From positions 194,062 through 258,061 of the forward strand of contig CAZNOG010000002.1 of NCBI GenBank assembly GCA_964574635.1: a DNA stretch of 64,000 nt, in the 5' to 3' direction. The notes beneath the pieces are model-generated. The model did not search any database and was not told the DNA's origin. It was given only the letters and a program-made list of their open reading frames with translations. Positions within the stretch are counted from its first letter, which is position 1. Every line of letters starts with the position of its first letter. The translations under genes and the position numbers were made by a program. This DNA is from CAZNOG01 sp964574635 (GTDB lineage: Bacteria; Bacteroidota; Bacteroidia; Flavobacteriales_D; Cryomorphaceae). Below, piece by piece: positions 52,703-61,516 of this stretch.

Positions 52703-53795
52703 GGACCTGACCTTGGTGAATGTGAAACATCCTCACGGGCTTGCTAATTTCGGAAAAAATCGCTTGCACGCGATCGGCGTTCGTATCGGTGATGAAGATC
52801 TGCCCGAAGCGACCGTCGCCGACCAGCGTCATGAGGTGGCGCACCCTTCGGTCGTCGATCTTGTCGAAGATATCGTCGAGGAGGAGGATGGGGATTTTGC
52901 CCACCGCATCGGCCACCAGATCGAATTGGGCGAGTTTGAGCGCGATCAGATACGTTTTTTGTTGGCCTTGGGAACCGTACCGCTTCAAAGGGTGCCCCCC
53001 GATGGAAAACCGAAGGTCGTCTTTGTGCACGCCGGCGTTGGTGAATTGGGAGCGTTGGTCTTTGGCGCGGTGAGCCAGCAGCACTTCGGCGAAGTCGCCT
53101 TCGGCCAGCTGCGAGCGGTACGTCAAGCCGATTTCTTCCGCCCCACCGCTGATGTCGCGGTAGTGGGATTCAAAGATGGGCGTGAACTTGGCCACGAATT
53201 CCTTTCTCTTCCGGTGGATGACCTCGGCGTGATCGACCAACTGCACGTCCCATATTTCCAGCGCTTCGGGGTCGAAGTGGCGTCGATCCCAAAATTCCTT
53301 GAGCAGGGCGTTGCGTTGGCGAAGAATCTTGTTGTACGAGATGAGATGGTCGAGGTACACCCTGTCGTATTGGGAAATGATGCTGTCGACGAAGCGCCTG
53401 CGTATCTCGCTGCCTTCCGAAATCAAATCCTTGTCGTATGGCGAAATCACCACGGAGGGATACTTGCCGATGTGTTCGGCAAGCCTTTCGTACTCCTCCT
53501 TGTTTTTCCTGAAGATCTTTTTCTTCCCCCGCTGTACGCTGCATTGCAGCTTGGCGGTGTCGCCGTCGGCGACGAATTCCCCTTCGATCAGGAAAAATTC
53601 TTCCCCGTGCAGAATGTTCTGCGCATCGAAAGGATTGAAATAGCTTTTACAGAAGGACAGGTAGTGGATGGCATCCAGGAGATTGGTTTTCCCCTGGCCG
53701 TTGTGTCCGGCAAAAACGTTGACTCCCGGATCGAACTCCAACGTGGCTTCCCTGTGGTTTTTGAAGTTGATGAGGCTTAAACTCGCAATGTTCAT
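52683..53795 (-). CDS. recF: DNA replication/repair protein RecF
   Basis: SMC-like ATPase that helps load RecA at gaps. It has 370 residues. Walker A is VFAGHNGQGKTNLLDAIHYL, the signature LKRYGSQGQQKTYLIALKLA and Walker B ILLLDDIFDKIDDRR. The frame opens at 53846, but the ATG at 53795 (MNIASLSLINFKNH) matches the family N-terminus and has a TAATTTTG box 11 nt upstream. It is divergent from the TPR-ribH pair and overlaps the DUF721 gene at its end. Confidence 0.94.
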   Translation of the reverse strand: MNIASLSLINFKNHREATLEFDPGVNVFAGHNGQGKTNLLDAIHYLSFCKSYFNPFDAQNILHGEEFFLIEGEFVADGDTAKLQCSVQRGKKKIFRKNKEEYERLAEHIGKYPSVVISPYDKDLISEGSEIRRRFVDSIISQYDRVYLDHLISYNKILRQRNALLKEFWDRRHFDPEALEIWDVQLVDHAEVIHRKRKEFVAKFTPIFESHYRDISGGAEEIGLTYRSQLAEGDFAEVLLAHRAKDQRSQFTNAGVHKDDLRFSIGGHPLKRYGSQGQQKTYLIALKLAQFDLVADAVGKIPILLLDDIFDKIDDRRVRHLMTLVGDGRFGQIFITDTNADRVQAIFSEISKPVRMFHIHQGQVHEAQRQ

Positions 53796-53806
53796 AAGGC
53801 TTCCGG

Positions 53807-53814
53807 CAAAATTA
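53807..53814 (-). promoter_or_regulatory. -7 promoter box TAATTTTG of recF
   Basis: Exact TAnnTTTG on the minus strand, 11 nt before the ATG at 53795. It lies inside the longer open frame and so supports the shorter start. Confidence 0.65.
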
Positions 53815-53857
53815 CCAATTCCTTTTGAGCGAACCGGCACGGGCAATGAAAAAAACC

Positions 53858-53865
53858 TATTTTTG
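53858..53865 (+). promoter_or_regulatory. -7 promoter box TATTTTTG of the TPR-ribH genes
   Basis: Exact TAnnTTTG 23 nt before the ATG at 53889. The recF box faces the other way about 45 bp off. Confidence 0.7.
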
Positions 53866-53888
53866 CCCCTTCAAAGAAATCGCTCAAC

Positions 53889-54566
53889 ATGTCCAAAAAA
53901 GATTCCAAAAGCAAAGACACTTTGGTGGATGTACAAAGTGCGTACTCCAAGACCGAACAATACGTGGAAAAAAACCGGAACCCCATTTTGATCATTGCGG
54001 GGATTATGGTCGTACTCTTCGCCGGTTACTTCGGGTATACGCGTCTGTACCTTTTCCCGAAAAGCCAGGAAGGCATGGAGATGCTTTGGAAAGCCGAATA
54101 CTGGTTTGAAATCGACTCTTTGGACAAGGCACTGCACGGCAACGAATCGTACTACGGTTTCGAATACATCGCCGACAGCTACAGCTCCACGAAAGCCGGG
54201 GCCCTCGCAGCTTACTACGCGGGCGTTATCCACCTGAAACAAGGCGATTACCCCCGGGCCATCGCCTACCTCAAAAACGCCGATCTGGACGACAAGCTCG
54301 CCGGTGCGGTGGCTCTGGGCGGAATAGGCGACGCGTACGTGGAACTTGGGAACTTCAACCAAGCCCTCACCTATTTCGACCGCGCGGTGAAACATTCGGA
54401 CAATCCCCTCACCGCTCCGGTGTATCTCAAGAAGGCCGGCTTGGTGTTGGAAGAAATGGAAAAATTCGCCGATGCCCGTGCCAAGTACCAGAGCATCAAA
54501 GACAATTACCCCAAGAGTCCCCAGGCTCAAGACATCGACTCATACATCGCCCGGGTAGGCGGTTGA
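53889..54566 (+). CDS. Membrane-anchored tetratricopeptide-repeat protein
   Basis: A 225-residue protein with a charged N-terminus, one transmembrane helix (PILIIAGIMVVLFAGYFGYT, about 32-51) and a C-terminal TPR solenoid (AAYYAGVIHLKQGDYPRAIA, ALGGIGDAYVELGNFNQALTYF). The layout resembles YfgM/TPR_21 proteins that assist periplasmic folding at the Sec translocon, but that function is inference. It is 3 nt upstream of ribH and divergent from recF, an arrangement widely kept in Bacteroidota. Confidence 0.82.
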   Translation: MSKKDSKSKDTLVDVQSAYSKTEQYVEKNRNPILIIAGIMVVLFAGYFGYTRLYLFPKSQEGMEMLWKAEYWFEIDSLDKALHGNESYYGFEYIADSYSSTKAGALAAYYAGVIHLKQGDYPRAIAYLKNADLDDKLAGAVALGGIGDAYVELGNFNQALTYFDRAVKHSDNPLTAPVYLKKAGLVLEEMEKFADARAKYQSIKDNYPKSPQAQDIDSYIARVGG

Positions 54567-54569
54567 TCC

Positions 54570-55055
54570 ATGGCCACGGCAGGAAAAAACCTCTCGGAAT
54601 TCGATCGCGACGCGGTTCCCTCAGCGGCGCCGTATTCTTTCGCGGTGGTGGTTTCCGAATGGAATCGAGAAATCACCGACAAGCTGGCGCAAGGCGCTCT
54701 GGACACTTTGATTTCCCTCGGTGCGGCACCTGATCGCATCGACCTGCAATTCGTACCGGGGAGCTTCGAGCTTCCCTCCGGCGCCAAACTCATGCTCGAA
54801 CGCAATCACTACGACGCGGCTATCGCCATCGGATCGGTGATCCAAGGCGAAACCCGGCATTTCGAATTCGTGTGTTCGGCCGTGGCCCATGGCGTCAAAG
54901 ACGTGGCGCTGCAAACCGGGGTGCCCGTGATCTTTTGTGTGCTGACGGACGACACGATCGAACAGGCGCGTGCGCGCTCCGGCGGGGAGCACGGCAACAA
55001 AGGCGTGGAAGCCGCCGTGGCCGCGGTGAAAATGGCCAAGCTCAGAAAGGGCTGA
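54570..55055 (+). CDS. ribH: 6,7-dimethyl-8-ribityllumazine synthase
   Basis: Penultimate enzyme of riboflavin synthesis: condenses the ribityl-aminopyrimidine with dihydroxybutanone phosphate. It has 161 residues with VVVSEWNREITDKLAQGALD, the substrate-binding FVPGSFELPSGAKLML, IAIGSVIQGETRHFEFVCSA and the catalytic-site run VPVIFCVLTDDTIEQARARSG, which ends in the Gly-rich turn GGEHGNKGVEA. Spacing of 3 nt from the TPR gene suggests one transcript. Normal in length and motif content. Confidence 0.95.
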   Translation: MATAGKNLSEFDRDAVPSAAPYSFAVVVSEWNREITDKLAQGALDTLISLGAAPDRIDLQFVPGSFELPSGAKLMLERNHYDAAIAIGSVIQGETRHFEFVCSAVAHGVKDVALQTGVPVIFCVLTDDTIEQARARSGGEHGNKGVEAAVAAVKMAKLRKG

Positions 55056-55144
55056 GTCCGAGGCCAAACATTGCACCGCATTTCCTGTTGCATAATTCAA
55101 CTCATCACCGCGAAGGCGTGTCGGCGCGGCAAAAAATCTTATTT

Positions 55145-56095
55145 ATGGAAACGAGAAAACTCGGCAATACGGACCTCAGGACGAAACCCGTGGTATTCGG
55201 CGGAAACGTATTCGGCTGGACACTGGACGAAAAACAATCCATGGATGTCCTCGACCAATTTCTCGATGCGGGTTTCAACGCCATCGATACGGCCGACAGT
55301 TATTCGCATTGGGTGGAAGGGAACAGTGGCGGTGAATCCGAAACCATCCTCGGAAAATGGTTCAAGCAGAGACAAAACCGCGACCGCGTGCTGCTGATCA
55401 CCAAGGTGGGTTCCGTGCCGGGCAAGCAAGAGCGCAACGTGCACAAGGAGTACATCATCCGCGCCGCCGAAGAGTCGCTGCGCCGCCTCCACACCGACGT
55501 GATCGATTTGTACATGACTCACTGGGACAACGAAGACGTGCCCGTAGACGAGACCCTCGAAGCCTACCACCGGCTGGTAAAATCCGGCAAAGTTAGGTAC
55601 ATCGGCGCTTCCAACGTATCGCCGGCGCGCATCCGCGAGTCGCTCGAAACCTCGGCTTCCGAGGGTTTTCCGGCGTACGAGGTTCTGCAGCCCCAGTACA
55701 ATCTGGTCGAGCGCCAAAAATTCGAGACGGACTACCTGCCCCTGGCGCAGGAGCACGGCTTGGGCGTCATCACCTATTACTCCTTGGCTTCGGGATTTTT
55801 GACCGGAAAGTACCGCAGCGAGGACGACCTCCGCGGCGACCGCGCCGAGGCGGTGAAGAAGTACATGACTTCCCAAGGCATGCGGATCCTCGAGGTCCTC
55901 GACCGCGTGACGGAAGTGCACGACACCACTCCCGCGGCCATTTCCCTGGCGTGGATTATGCAGCAACCGGGCGTGACCGCACCCATCGCGAGCGCCACCA
56001 AACCCGCGCACATCGCGGCCTTCCGCGAAGCTGCCTCCATAAAATTATCGGCGGAGGAAGTGGACGAGCTGAACCGCGCATCCGGGGAATGGTAA
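55145..56095 (+). CDS. Aldo/keto reductase
   Basis: NADPH-dependent TIM-barrel oxidoreductase of 316 residues in the AKR superfamily. The catalytic tetrad is complete: Asp48 and Tyr53 in NAIDTADSYSHWV, Lys87 in LLITKVGS and His126 in LYMTHWDNE. C-terminal cofactor residues lie in TAPIASATKPAHI. It resembles the YajO/YdhF/voltage-gated potassium channel beta-subunit branch. The physiological substrate is unknown. The frame is open far upstream, but METRKLGNTDLRTKPVV at 55145 is the family N-terminus. It is followed by a MITE-like inverted repeat pair. Confidence 0.9.
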   Translation: METRKLGNTDLRTKPVVFGGNVFGWTLDEKQSMDVLDQFLDAGFNAIDTADSYSHWVEGNSGGESETILGKWFKQRQNRDRVLLITKVGSVPGKQERNVHKEYIIRAAEESLRRLHTDVIDLYMTHWDNEDVPVDETLEAYHRLVKSGKVRYIGASNVSPARIRESLETSASEGFPAYEVLQPQYNLVERQKFETDYLPLAQEHGLGVITYYSLASGFLTGKYRSEDDLRGDRAEAVKKYMTSQGMRILEVLDRVTEVHDTTPAAISLAWIMQQPGVTAPIASATKPAHIAAFREAASIKLSAEEVDELNRASGEW

Positions 56096-56105
56096 TTCGG
56101 GATTC

Positions 56106-56276
56106 GTTTTGGATTTTGTGGGTGTGGCTGTGGGGGGAAAAATCCCGGCCGAGGGCGGAGCAACGCTCGAGAGACCGGATCACCGAAAGTACTTGAGGAA
56201 TCTGCGGAAAACGGCTCGGCGACAAAAAATAAAGTAAGATCTCATCTATGCTCTCCCACCCACAAAAACCCAAAAC
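56106..56276. repeat. MITE-like element with G/T-rich terminal inverted repeats
   Basis: The left end GTTTTGGATTTTGTGGGTG (56106-56124) is mirrored by the complement of CCACCCACAAAAACCCAAAA (56257-56276). They match at about 20 of 23 positions with one indel and enclose about 125 bp without a gene. It occupies most of the 289-bp gap before trkA. The ends are copies of the G/T-rich motif found elsewhere. Confidence 0.5.
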
Positions 56277-56353
56277 ACCCTGCGCGTCCATCCCGTTCGG
56301 GGCCACGGACGGTCATTCTTCGGCGATTACGCCCCGATGTGGCCTCCCTTTTT

Positions 56354-56361
56354 TACCTTTG
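56354..56361 (+). promoter_or_regulatory. -7 promoter box TACCTTTG of the trkA operon
   Basis: Exact TAnnTTTG 23 nt before the trkA ATG at 56385. Confidence 0.7.
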
Positions 56362-56384
56362 CCGGTTCATTTTAAAACAACCCC

Positions 56385-57725
56385 ATGAGGATCATCATCG
56401 CAGGAGCAGGAGAAGTGGGTTTCCACCTCGCCAAACTTCTGAGCATGGAAGGGCACACCATCGTGGTCATCGATTTGGACAACGACAAGCTGACGGCCAT
56501 TTCCAACCAACTGGACCTCGGGGTGCAAAACGGGAATTCCACCTCCATCCCCACCCTGCTCGACGCCGGCGTGGCGCGCGCCGATTTGGTGATTGCCGTG
56601 ACCAGTACCGAAGAGGTGAACCTCACCACCTGCATTCTCGCCAAACACCTCGGTGCCGAAAAAACCATCGCGCGCATTACCAACGTGGAATACCTGCGGA
56701 AAAACGAAAAGGAAGACCTCCGCGAGTTGGGCATCGACGAGCTGATCTCTCCGGCGGTGCTGGCGGCGAGCGAAATCAAACGGCTGTGCAAGGAATCGGC
56801 GCTGACCGATTTCATCGACTTCGACGAGGGGAAGTTGAGCCTCGTGGGATTGAAGGTGGAACACGACAGCCTGATCGCGGGAAAGACCATCGCGGACATG
56901 GATTTTCTCAACAACGAGAACAACTTCATCCCCGTGGCGATCCTGCGCAACAACAACACCATCATTCCCGATGAGAATACGCGGTACCTAATCAACGACC
57001 ACGCCTATTTCACGGCCAATAAAGAAGGGCTGACCCAAGTGCTCAACGTGTTCAAGAAAGAGCGCGTGCAAATAAAAAACATCATGATCATCGGCGGTAC
57101 GCAGATAGGCTACCACGCCTCGCGCGCCCTGAGCCGGGAGTATCGGGTAAAGCTGATCGAACCGGACAAAGAGCTGTGCATGCAACTCACCGACTCCCTG
57201 CCCGACACGCTGATCATCAACGCCGACGGACGGGACGTGGACGTGCTGGAAGAGGAAAACCTCTCGGAGATGGACGCCTTCATATCACTTACCGAAAACA
57301 GCGAAACCAACATCATCACCAGTTTGGTGGCCAAAAACCACGGCGTGAAGAAAACCATCGCCTTGGTGGAAAACGTCGACTTCATCCACCTGTCGCAGAG
57401 CATCGGGGTCGACACGCTGATCAACAAGAAACTGATCGCGGCCAACCTCATATTCAAATACATTCGTAAAGGCGAGGTACTTTCACTGACGAGCCTCCAC
57501 GGTGCGGACGTGGAAGCGCTGGAGTTTGAGGTGACCGAAGGATCCAAGGCCGTGGGGCGAACGGTGAGTCAACTGCCCTTTCCCAAGGGCGCCGTTTTGG
57601 GCGGGATCATCCGCGACGACCGGGGCTTCATACACAACGAAAACACCGTATTCAAGGAAAAAGACCACGTGGTGGTGTTATCGAAAATGAGCAGTATTCA
57701 CAAAGTGGAATCTTTCTTCAAGTGA
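56385..57725 (+). CDS. trkA: Trk potassium uptake regulatory protein TrkA
   Basis: Peripheral NAD(H)/ATP-binding gating subunit of the Trk K+ channel, 446 residues, made of two RCK units. The first TrkA-N starts MRIIIAGAGEVGFHLAKLLSMEGHTIVVID. The second starts IMIIGGTQIGYHASRALSRE with the acidic ribose-binding residue in VKLIEPD. TrkA-C domains follow each (for example LKVEHDSLIAGKTIADMDFL and VTEGSKAVGRTVSQLPFP). The trkH start overlaps its stop by 4 nt (GTGA), so the two are coupled. Confidence 0.95.
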   Translation: MRIIIAGAGEVGFHLAKLLSMEGHTIVVIDLDNDKLTAISNQLDLGVQNGNSTSIPTLLDAGVARADLVIAVTSTEEVNLTTCILAKHLGAEKTIARITNVEYLRKNEKEDLRELGIDELISPAVLAASEIKRLCKESALTDFIDFDEGKLSLVGLKVEHDSLIAGKTIADMDFLNNENNFIPVAILRNNNTIIPDENTRYLINDHAYFTANKEGLTQVLNVFKKERVQIKNIMIIGGTQIGYHASRALSREYRVKLIEPDKELCMQLTDSLPDTLIINADGRDVDVLEEENLSEMDAFISLTENSETNIITSLVAKNHGVKKTIALVENVDFIHLSQSIGVDTLINKKLIAANLIFKYIRKGEVLSLTSLHGADVEALEFEVTEGSKAVGRTVSQLPFPKGAVLGGIIRDDRGFIHNENTVFKEKDHVVVLSKMSSIHKVESFFK

Positions 57726-59182
57726 GGATCAACCTCGTCGGCATCTTGAACATCCTGGGCGTGCTCCTCTTCATCAACGCGGGGCTGATGCTGCTGTGCA
57801 TCCCCTTCGCGCTGTATTACTCCGACGGCACGCTTACGCAGTGGTTGGCCTCTTCGGGGGCCAGCGTGGGGGTCGGCGCCGCGCTGTGGCTCTCCACCAC
57901 CCGCAAGGGAAAGCGACCGAACATCCGCAAGCGCGACGGCTACGTGATCGTAACCATGAGTTGGATCGTCATGGCATTGAGCGGCTCCCTGCCGTACATC
58001 CTTTCGGGCACCATCCCCGAATTCACGGACGCCTTTTTCGAGAGCATTTCCGGATTCACCACCACCGGCGCCTCCATCATCGCCGAGCCGGAACACATCC
58101 CGCCGAGCATTCTGTTCTGGCGCAGCCTCACCCAGTGGGTGGGCGGTTTGGGATTTATCGTGCTGGTGATCTCCGTCCTCCCCTACCTCGGCATCGGCGG
58201 GATGCAGCTCTTCCTTGCCGAAATGCCCGGAGTGACCACCACCAAATTGCAACCCCGCATCCAAGACACCGCCATACGGCTGTGGCTGCTGTACATCGGA
58301 CTTACTTTGGCGCAAACCCTGCTGCTGCGCTTCGGCGGAATGCACTTTTTCGACGCCATCAACCACAGCCTCACCACCATGGCCACTGGTGGATTTTCCA
58401 CGCATTCCGACAGCATCGCGCACTTCAATTCCCCCTTCATCGAGTACGTCACCACGGCCTTCATGTTTTTGGGCGGCACCAGCTTCGTGCTGTTGTACGG
58501 TTTTTTCAAAGGCCGCTTTTTGGCGCTGTGGCGAAACGAAGAGTTCAGAACCTACCTGCTGATTATTTTCGTCGCCGCCTTCATCACCACCGTATCCCTC
58601 ACCATCCACAGCGGCCAGCCCATGGAAGACGCCTTCCGCACTTCCCTCTTCCAAACGGTGTCCATCCTCACCACCACGGGTTTCATCGCAGCCGATTACA
58701 CCGCTTGGGGCAGCGGGCTGGTCTTGCTCTTCTTTCTGCTGATGTTCATCGGAGGGTGCGCCGGATCCACATCCGGGGGTGTGAAGGTCATCCGCCACGT
58801 GATCATCGCCAGAAACACCTTCAGCGAATTCAAAAGGCAGTTGCACCCGTCGGCCATCATCCCGGTGCGCTTCAACGACAAAGCGGTCGACATCGCCGTG
58901 ACACGCAACATCATGGCCTTCATTATCATCTACATCACCATATTCGGCGCGGCGTCGGTGGCATTGGCGCTGCTCGGCATGGACGTGTATACCGCCATCG
59001 GATCGGTGGCTTCCGCGCTGGGGAACGTCGGTCCGGGATTGCACCACACCGGGCCGGTGGAAACGTACGCCCACCTCGGCGATCTCACCAAGTGGATTTT
59101 GGGCGCGCTTATGGTCGTGGGCCGTTTGGAACTGTTTACGGTGCTGATATTGTTCACGGGTTATTTCTGGAGATCGGTATGA
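57722..59182 (+). CDS. trkH: Trk potassium uptake membrane protein TrkH
   Basis: K+ channel-like subunit of 486 residues with ten or so membrane helices and four degenerate P-loops, each with a filter-like glycine: SISGFTTTGASI, TMATGGFSTHS, SILTTTGFIAADY and SALGNVGPGLHHTG. The start is GTG overlapping the trkA stop. The gene ends in an ATGA overlap with a sugar-phosphatase gene. Assignment is firm. Confidence 0.94.
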   Translation: MRINLVGILNILGVLLFINAGLMLLCIPFALYYSDGTLTQWLASSGASVGVGAALWLSTTRKGKRPNIRKRDGYVIVTMSWIVMALSGSLPYILSGTIPEFTDAFFESISGFTTTGASIIAEPEHIPPSILFWRSLTQWVGGLGFIVLVISVLPYLGIGGMQLFLAEMPGVTTTKLQPRIQDTAIRLWLLYIGLTLAQTLLLRFGGMHFFDAINHSLTTMATGGFSTHSDSIAHFNSPFIEYVTTAFMFLGGTSFVLLYGFFKGRFLALWRNEEFRTYLLIIFVAAFITTVSLTIHSGQPMEDAFRTSLFQTVSILTTTGFIAADYTAWGSGLVLLFFLLMFIGGCAGSTSGGVKVIRHVIIARNTFSEFKRQLHPSAIIPVRFNDKAVDIAVTRNIMAFIIIYITIFGAASVALALLGMDVYTAIGSVASALGNVGPGLHHTGPVETYAHLGDLTKWILGALMVVGRLELFTVLILFTGYFWRSV

Positions 59183-59823
59183 AAAAAGCGGTGATTTTCG
59201 ATATGGACGGGCTGTTGATCGACTCCGAGCCTTTGTGGAGGAAAGCGGAAATCGCCGGATTCGCGAAAGTGGGATTGAAATTGACCGACGACGACTGCCG
59301 GGAAACCATGGGCTTCCGGCTCGACGAAGTCGTGGACCTGTGGTACCGGCGCCAACCGTGGACCGGCCCCTCCAAAAGCGAAGTGGAAAACGACATTCTC
59401 GACCGCGTCGTCGACCTTATCCGCCGGGAAGGCGAACCCCTGCCGGGAGTGCACGACGCCGTCGCCCTGTGTGTCGCTCGTGGTCGGAAAATCGCCGTGG
59501 CGTCTTCGTCGCCGTTAACGCTGATCCGCGCCGTGGTGGAAAAACTCGGTTTGACCGAAGTCTTCGACGCTCTCTGTTCCGCGGAAAACGAACCCTACGG
59601 AAAACCGCACCCGGCCGTGTTTCTCTCGGCGGCCCGCACCCTCGACGTGGATCCCGTGAACTGCACGGTGTTGGAAGACAGCATCCACGGCATGGTGGCC
59701 GGTTTGGCGGCGAAAATGCGCGTCATCGCAGTGCCCGAACCGGGTATTCGCTCCCATCCCGCTTGGGGCGCCGCCGACCGGGTGCTCGGTTCACTGACCG
59801 AATTGGAAGCCCACATGGTGTGA
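59179..59823 (+). CDS. hxpB: HAD-family sugar-alcohol/sugar phosphatase, HxpB-like
   Basis: A 214-residue HAD subfamily IA phosphatase. The nucleophile and acid are Asp8 and Asp10 in VIFDMDGLLIDSEPLW. Motif II is AVASSSPLTLI, motif III the Lys in YGKPHPAVFL, and motif IV VLEDSIHGMVAG. The run EVVDLWYRRQPWTGPSKSEV closely matches E. coli HxpB (YniC), which acts on hexitol and 2-deoxyglucose phosphates. The ATG overlaps the trkH stop as ATGA, so this enzyme is made with the potassium system, an odd pairing. The substrate is inferred from similarity. Confidence 0.88.
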   Translation: MKKAVIFDMDGLLIDSEPLWRKAEIAGFAKVGLKLTDDDCRETMGFRLDEVVDLWYRRQPWTGPSKSEVENDILDRVVDLIRREGEPLPGVHDAVALCVARGRKIAVASSSPLTLIRAVVEKLGLTEVFDALCSAENEPYGKPHPAVFLSAARTLDVDPVNCTVLEDSIHGMVAGLAAKMRVIAVPEPGIRSHPAWGAADRVLGSLTELEAHMV

Positions 59824-59854
59824 GGACCGGCCTCGGTCACCGTCGAAAAAACCG

Positions 59855-59862
59855 TAATTTTG
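59855..59862 (+). promoter_or_regulatory. -7 promoter box TAATTTTG of prfC
   Basis: Exact TAnnTTTG 55 nt before the prfC ATG at 59918. Confidence 0.65.
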
Positions 59863-59917
59863 CACCCGTTCCGCAGGAAATAGCCGCCTCGCCGGCCGAT
59901 GCCATAAACAGGAGTAC

Positions 59918-61516
59918 ATGAAGCTGGAAGAAGCCATAAAGTCGAGAAAAACCTTTGCCATCATCAGCCACCCCGACGCGGGGAAAACCACGCTGACGGA
60001 AAAATTCCTGCTCTTCGGGGGAGCCATCCAAACGGCGGGCGCGGTAAAATCGAACAAGATCAAAAAAACCGCGACGAGTGACTTCATGGAGATCGAAAGG
60101 CAACGGGGCATTTCCGTGGCCACCTCCGTCATGGGCTTCCGATACCGCGACACTCAGGTGAACATCCTCGACACCCCCGGTCACCGCGATTTTGCGGAAG
60201 ATACCTACCGCACGCTCACCGCCGTTGACAGCGTCATCCTCGTGATCGACTGCCAGCGAGGTGTGGAGGCCCAGACCGAAAAGCTCATGGAGGTGTGCCG
60301 CATGCGCAATACGCCGGTGATCATCTTCATCAACAAGTTGGACCGGGAAGGGCGGGATCCCTTCGAGCTGCTCGACGAACTGGAAGACAAGTTGGAAATC
60401 AAAACGCGGCCCCTCACCTGGCCCATCGGCATCGGGGCGACGTTTCAAGGCGTGTACAACCTCCACGACCAAAACCTCCGGCTTTTTTCGCCCAACAAAA
60501 CCAAGATTTCAGAGGAGACGATGGAGATCGAAGACCTCGACGACGAGGCGGTGAACGGCGTCATCGGCCAAGAAGCCGCGGACCGTTTACGGGAAGAGGT
60601 GGAAATGGTGGAAGGCGTGTACGACCCTTTCGAACAATCGGCGTACGAATCCGCGACCCTGGCGCCGGTGTTTTTCGGATCTGCGTTGAACAACTTCGGC
60701 GTGAGGGAACTGCTCGATACGTTTATCGAAGTGGCCCCCATCCCCCAGCCCAGAGAAACGGACGTGAGGCCGGTGCATCCGACGGAAAAGAATTTCACCG
60801 GATTCGTTTTTAAGATTCACGCCAACCTCGACCCCAAGCACCGGGACCGCATCGCGTTTTTGCGCATCTGTTCCGGAAGGTTCGAGCGCAACAAATTTTA
60901 CCACCACGTGCGGTTGGATAAGAAACTGAGGTTTTCCAACCCGTCGAGCTTTATGGCCAGCGAAAAAGCCACCATCGACGAGGCCTACCCGGGCGACGTC
61001 ATCGGACTGTACGATTCGGGCAACTTCAAAATCGGCGATACGCTCACAGAAGGGGAAGTGTTGAACTTCAAAGGCATACCCAGCTTCTCGCCGGAAATTT
61101 TCCGGGAGTTGGAAAATCGCGACCCGATGAAGTCGAAGCAACTCGACAAAGGCATCAGGCAGCTGACCGAAGAGGGAGTGGCCCAGTTGTTCATCCGGGA
61201 ACTCGGGCAACGAAAAATCATCGGCACCGTCGGAGAACTTCAGTTCGACGTGATTCAATACCGCCTGGAACACGAGTACGGGGCGAAAGCCGCCTTCAAG
61301 CCGCTGCAATACCACAAGGCGTGTTGGATCACGAGCACCGACAAGGAAAAATTGGAAGAGTTCTTGCGGATAAAGGCCAACGACATGGTGGAAGACAAAG
61401 ACGGCAACCCCGTATACCTCGCGCCCAGTGAGTGGATTTTGAACTTGGAGCGCAAGAACTACCCGGAACTGGAATTTCATTTTACGAGCGAATTCAAACA
61501 CGAGACCACGGTATGA
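59918..61516 (+). CDS. prfC: Peptide chain release factor 3
   Basis: Translational GTPase that removes RF1/RF2 from the ribosome after termination. It has 532 residues. G1 is ISHPDAGKTTLTEKFLLFGG, G2 lies in ERQRGISVATSVM, G3 is DTPGHRDFAEDTY, G4 NKLDREGRD and G5 lies further on. RF3-typical segments are VVAPI-like FIEVAPIPQPRETD and ELQFDVIQYRLEHEYGAKAA. It has its own promoter box and overlaps the next start codon by 4 nt (ATGA). Confidence 0.95.
   Translation: MKLEEAIKSRKTFAIISHPDAGKTTLTEKFLLFGGAIQTAGAVKSNKIKKTATSDFMEIERQRGISVATSVMGFRYRDTQVNILDTPGHRDFAEDTYRTLTAVDSVILVIDCQRGVEAQTEKLMEVCRMRNTPVIIFINKLDREGRDPFELLDELEDKLEIKTRPLTWPIGIGATFQGVYNLHDQNLRLFSPNKTKISEETMEIEDLDDEAVNGVIGQEAADRLREEVEMVEGVYDPFEQSAYESATLAPVFFGSALNNFGVRELLDTFIEVAPIPQPRETDVRPVHPTEKNFTGFVFKIHANLDPKHRDRIAFLRICSGRFERNKFYHHVRLDKKLRFSNPSSFMASEKATIDEAYPGDVIGLYDSGNFKIGDTLTEGEVLNFKGIPSFSPEIFRELENRDPMKSKQLDKGIRQLTEEGVAQLFIRELGQRKIIGTVGELQFDVIQYRLEHEYGAKAAFKPLQYHKACWITSTDKEKLEEFLRIKANDMVEDKDGNPVYLAPSEWILNLERKNYPELEFHFTSEFKHETTV

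Noticed and set aside
57796..59178. A long frame overlapping trkH and running into the phosphatase
   Set aside because: Only the last 215 codons (from 59179) encode a real protein; the earlier His/Arg-rich part is a shadow of trkH.
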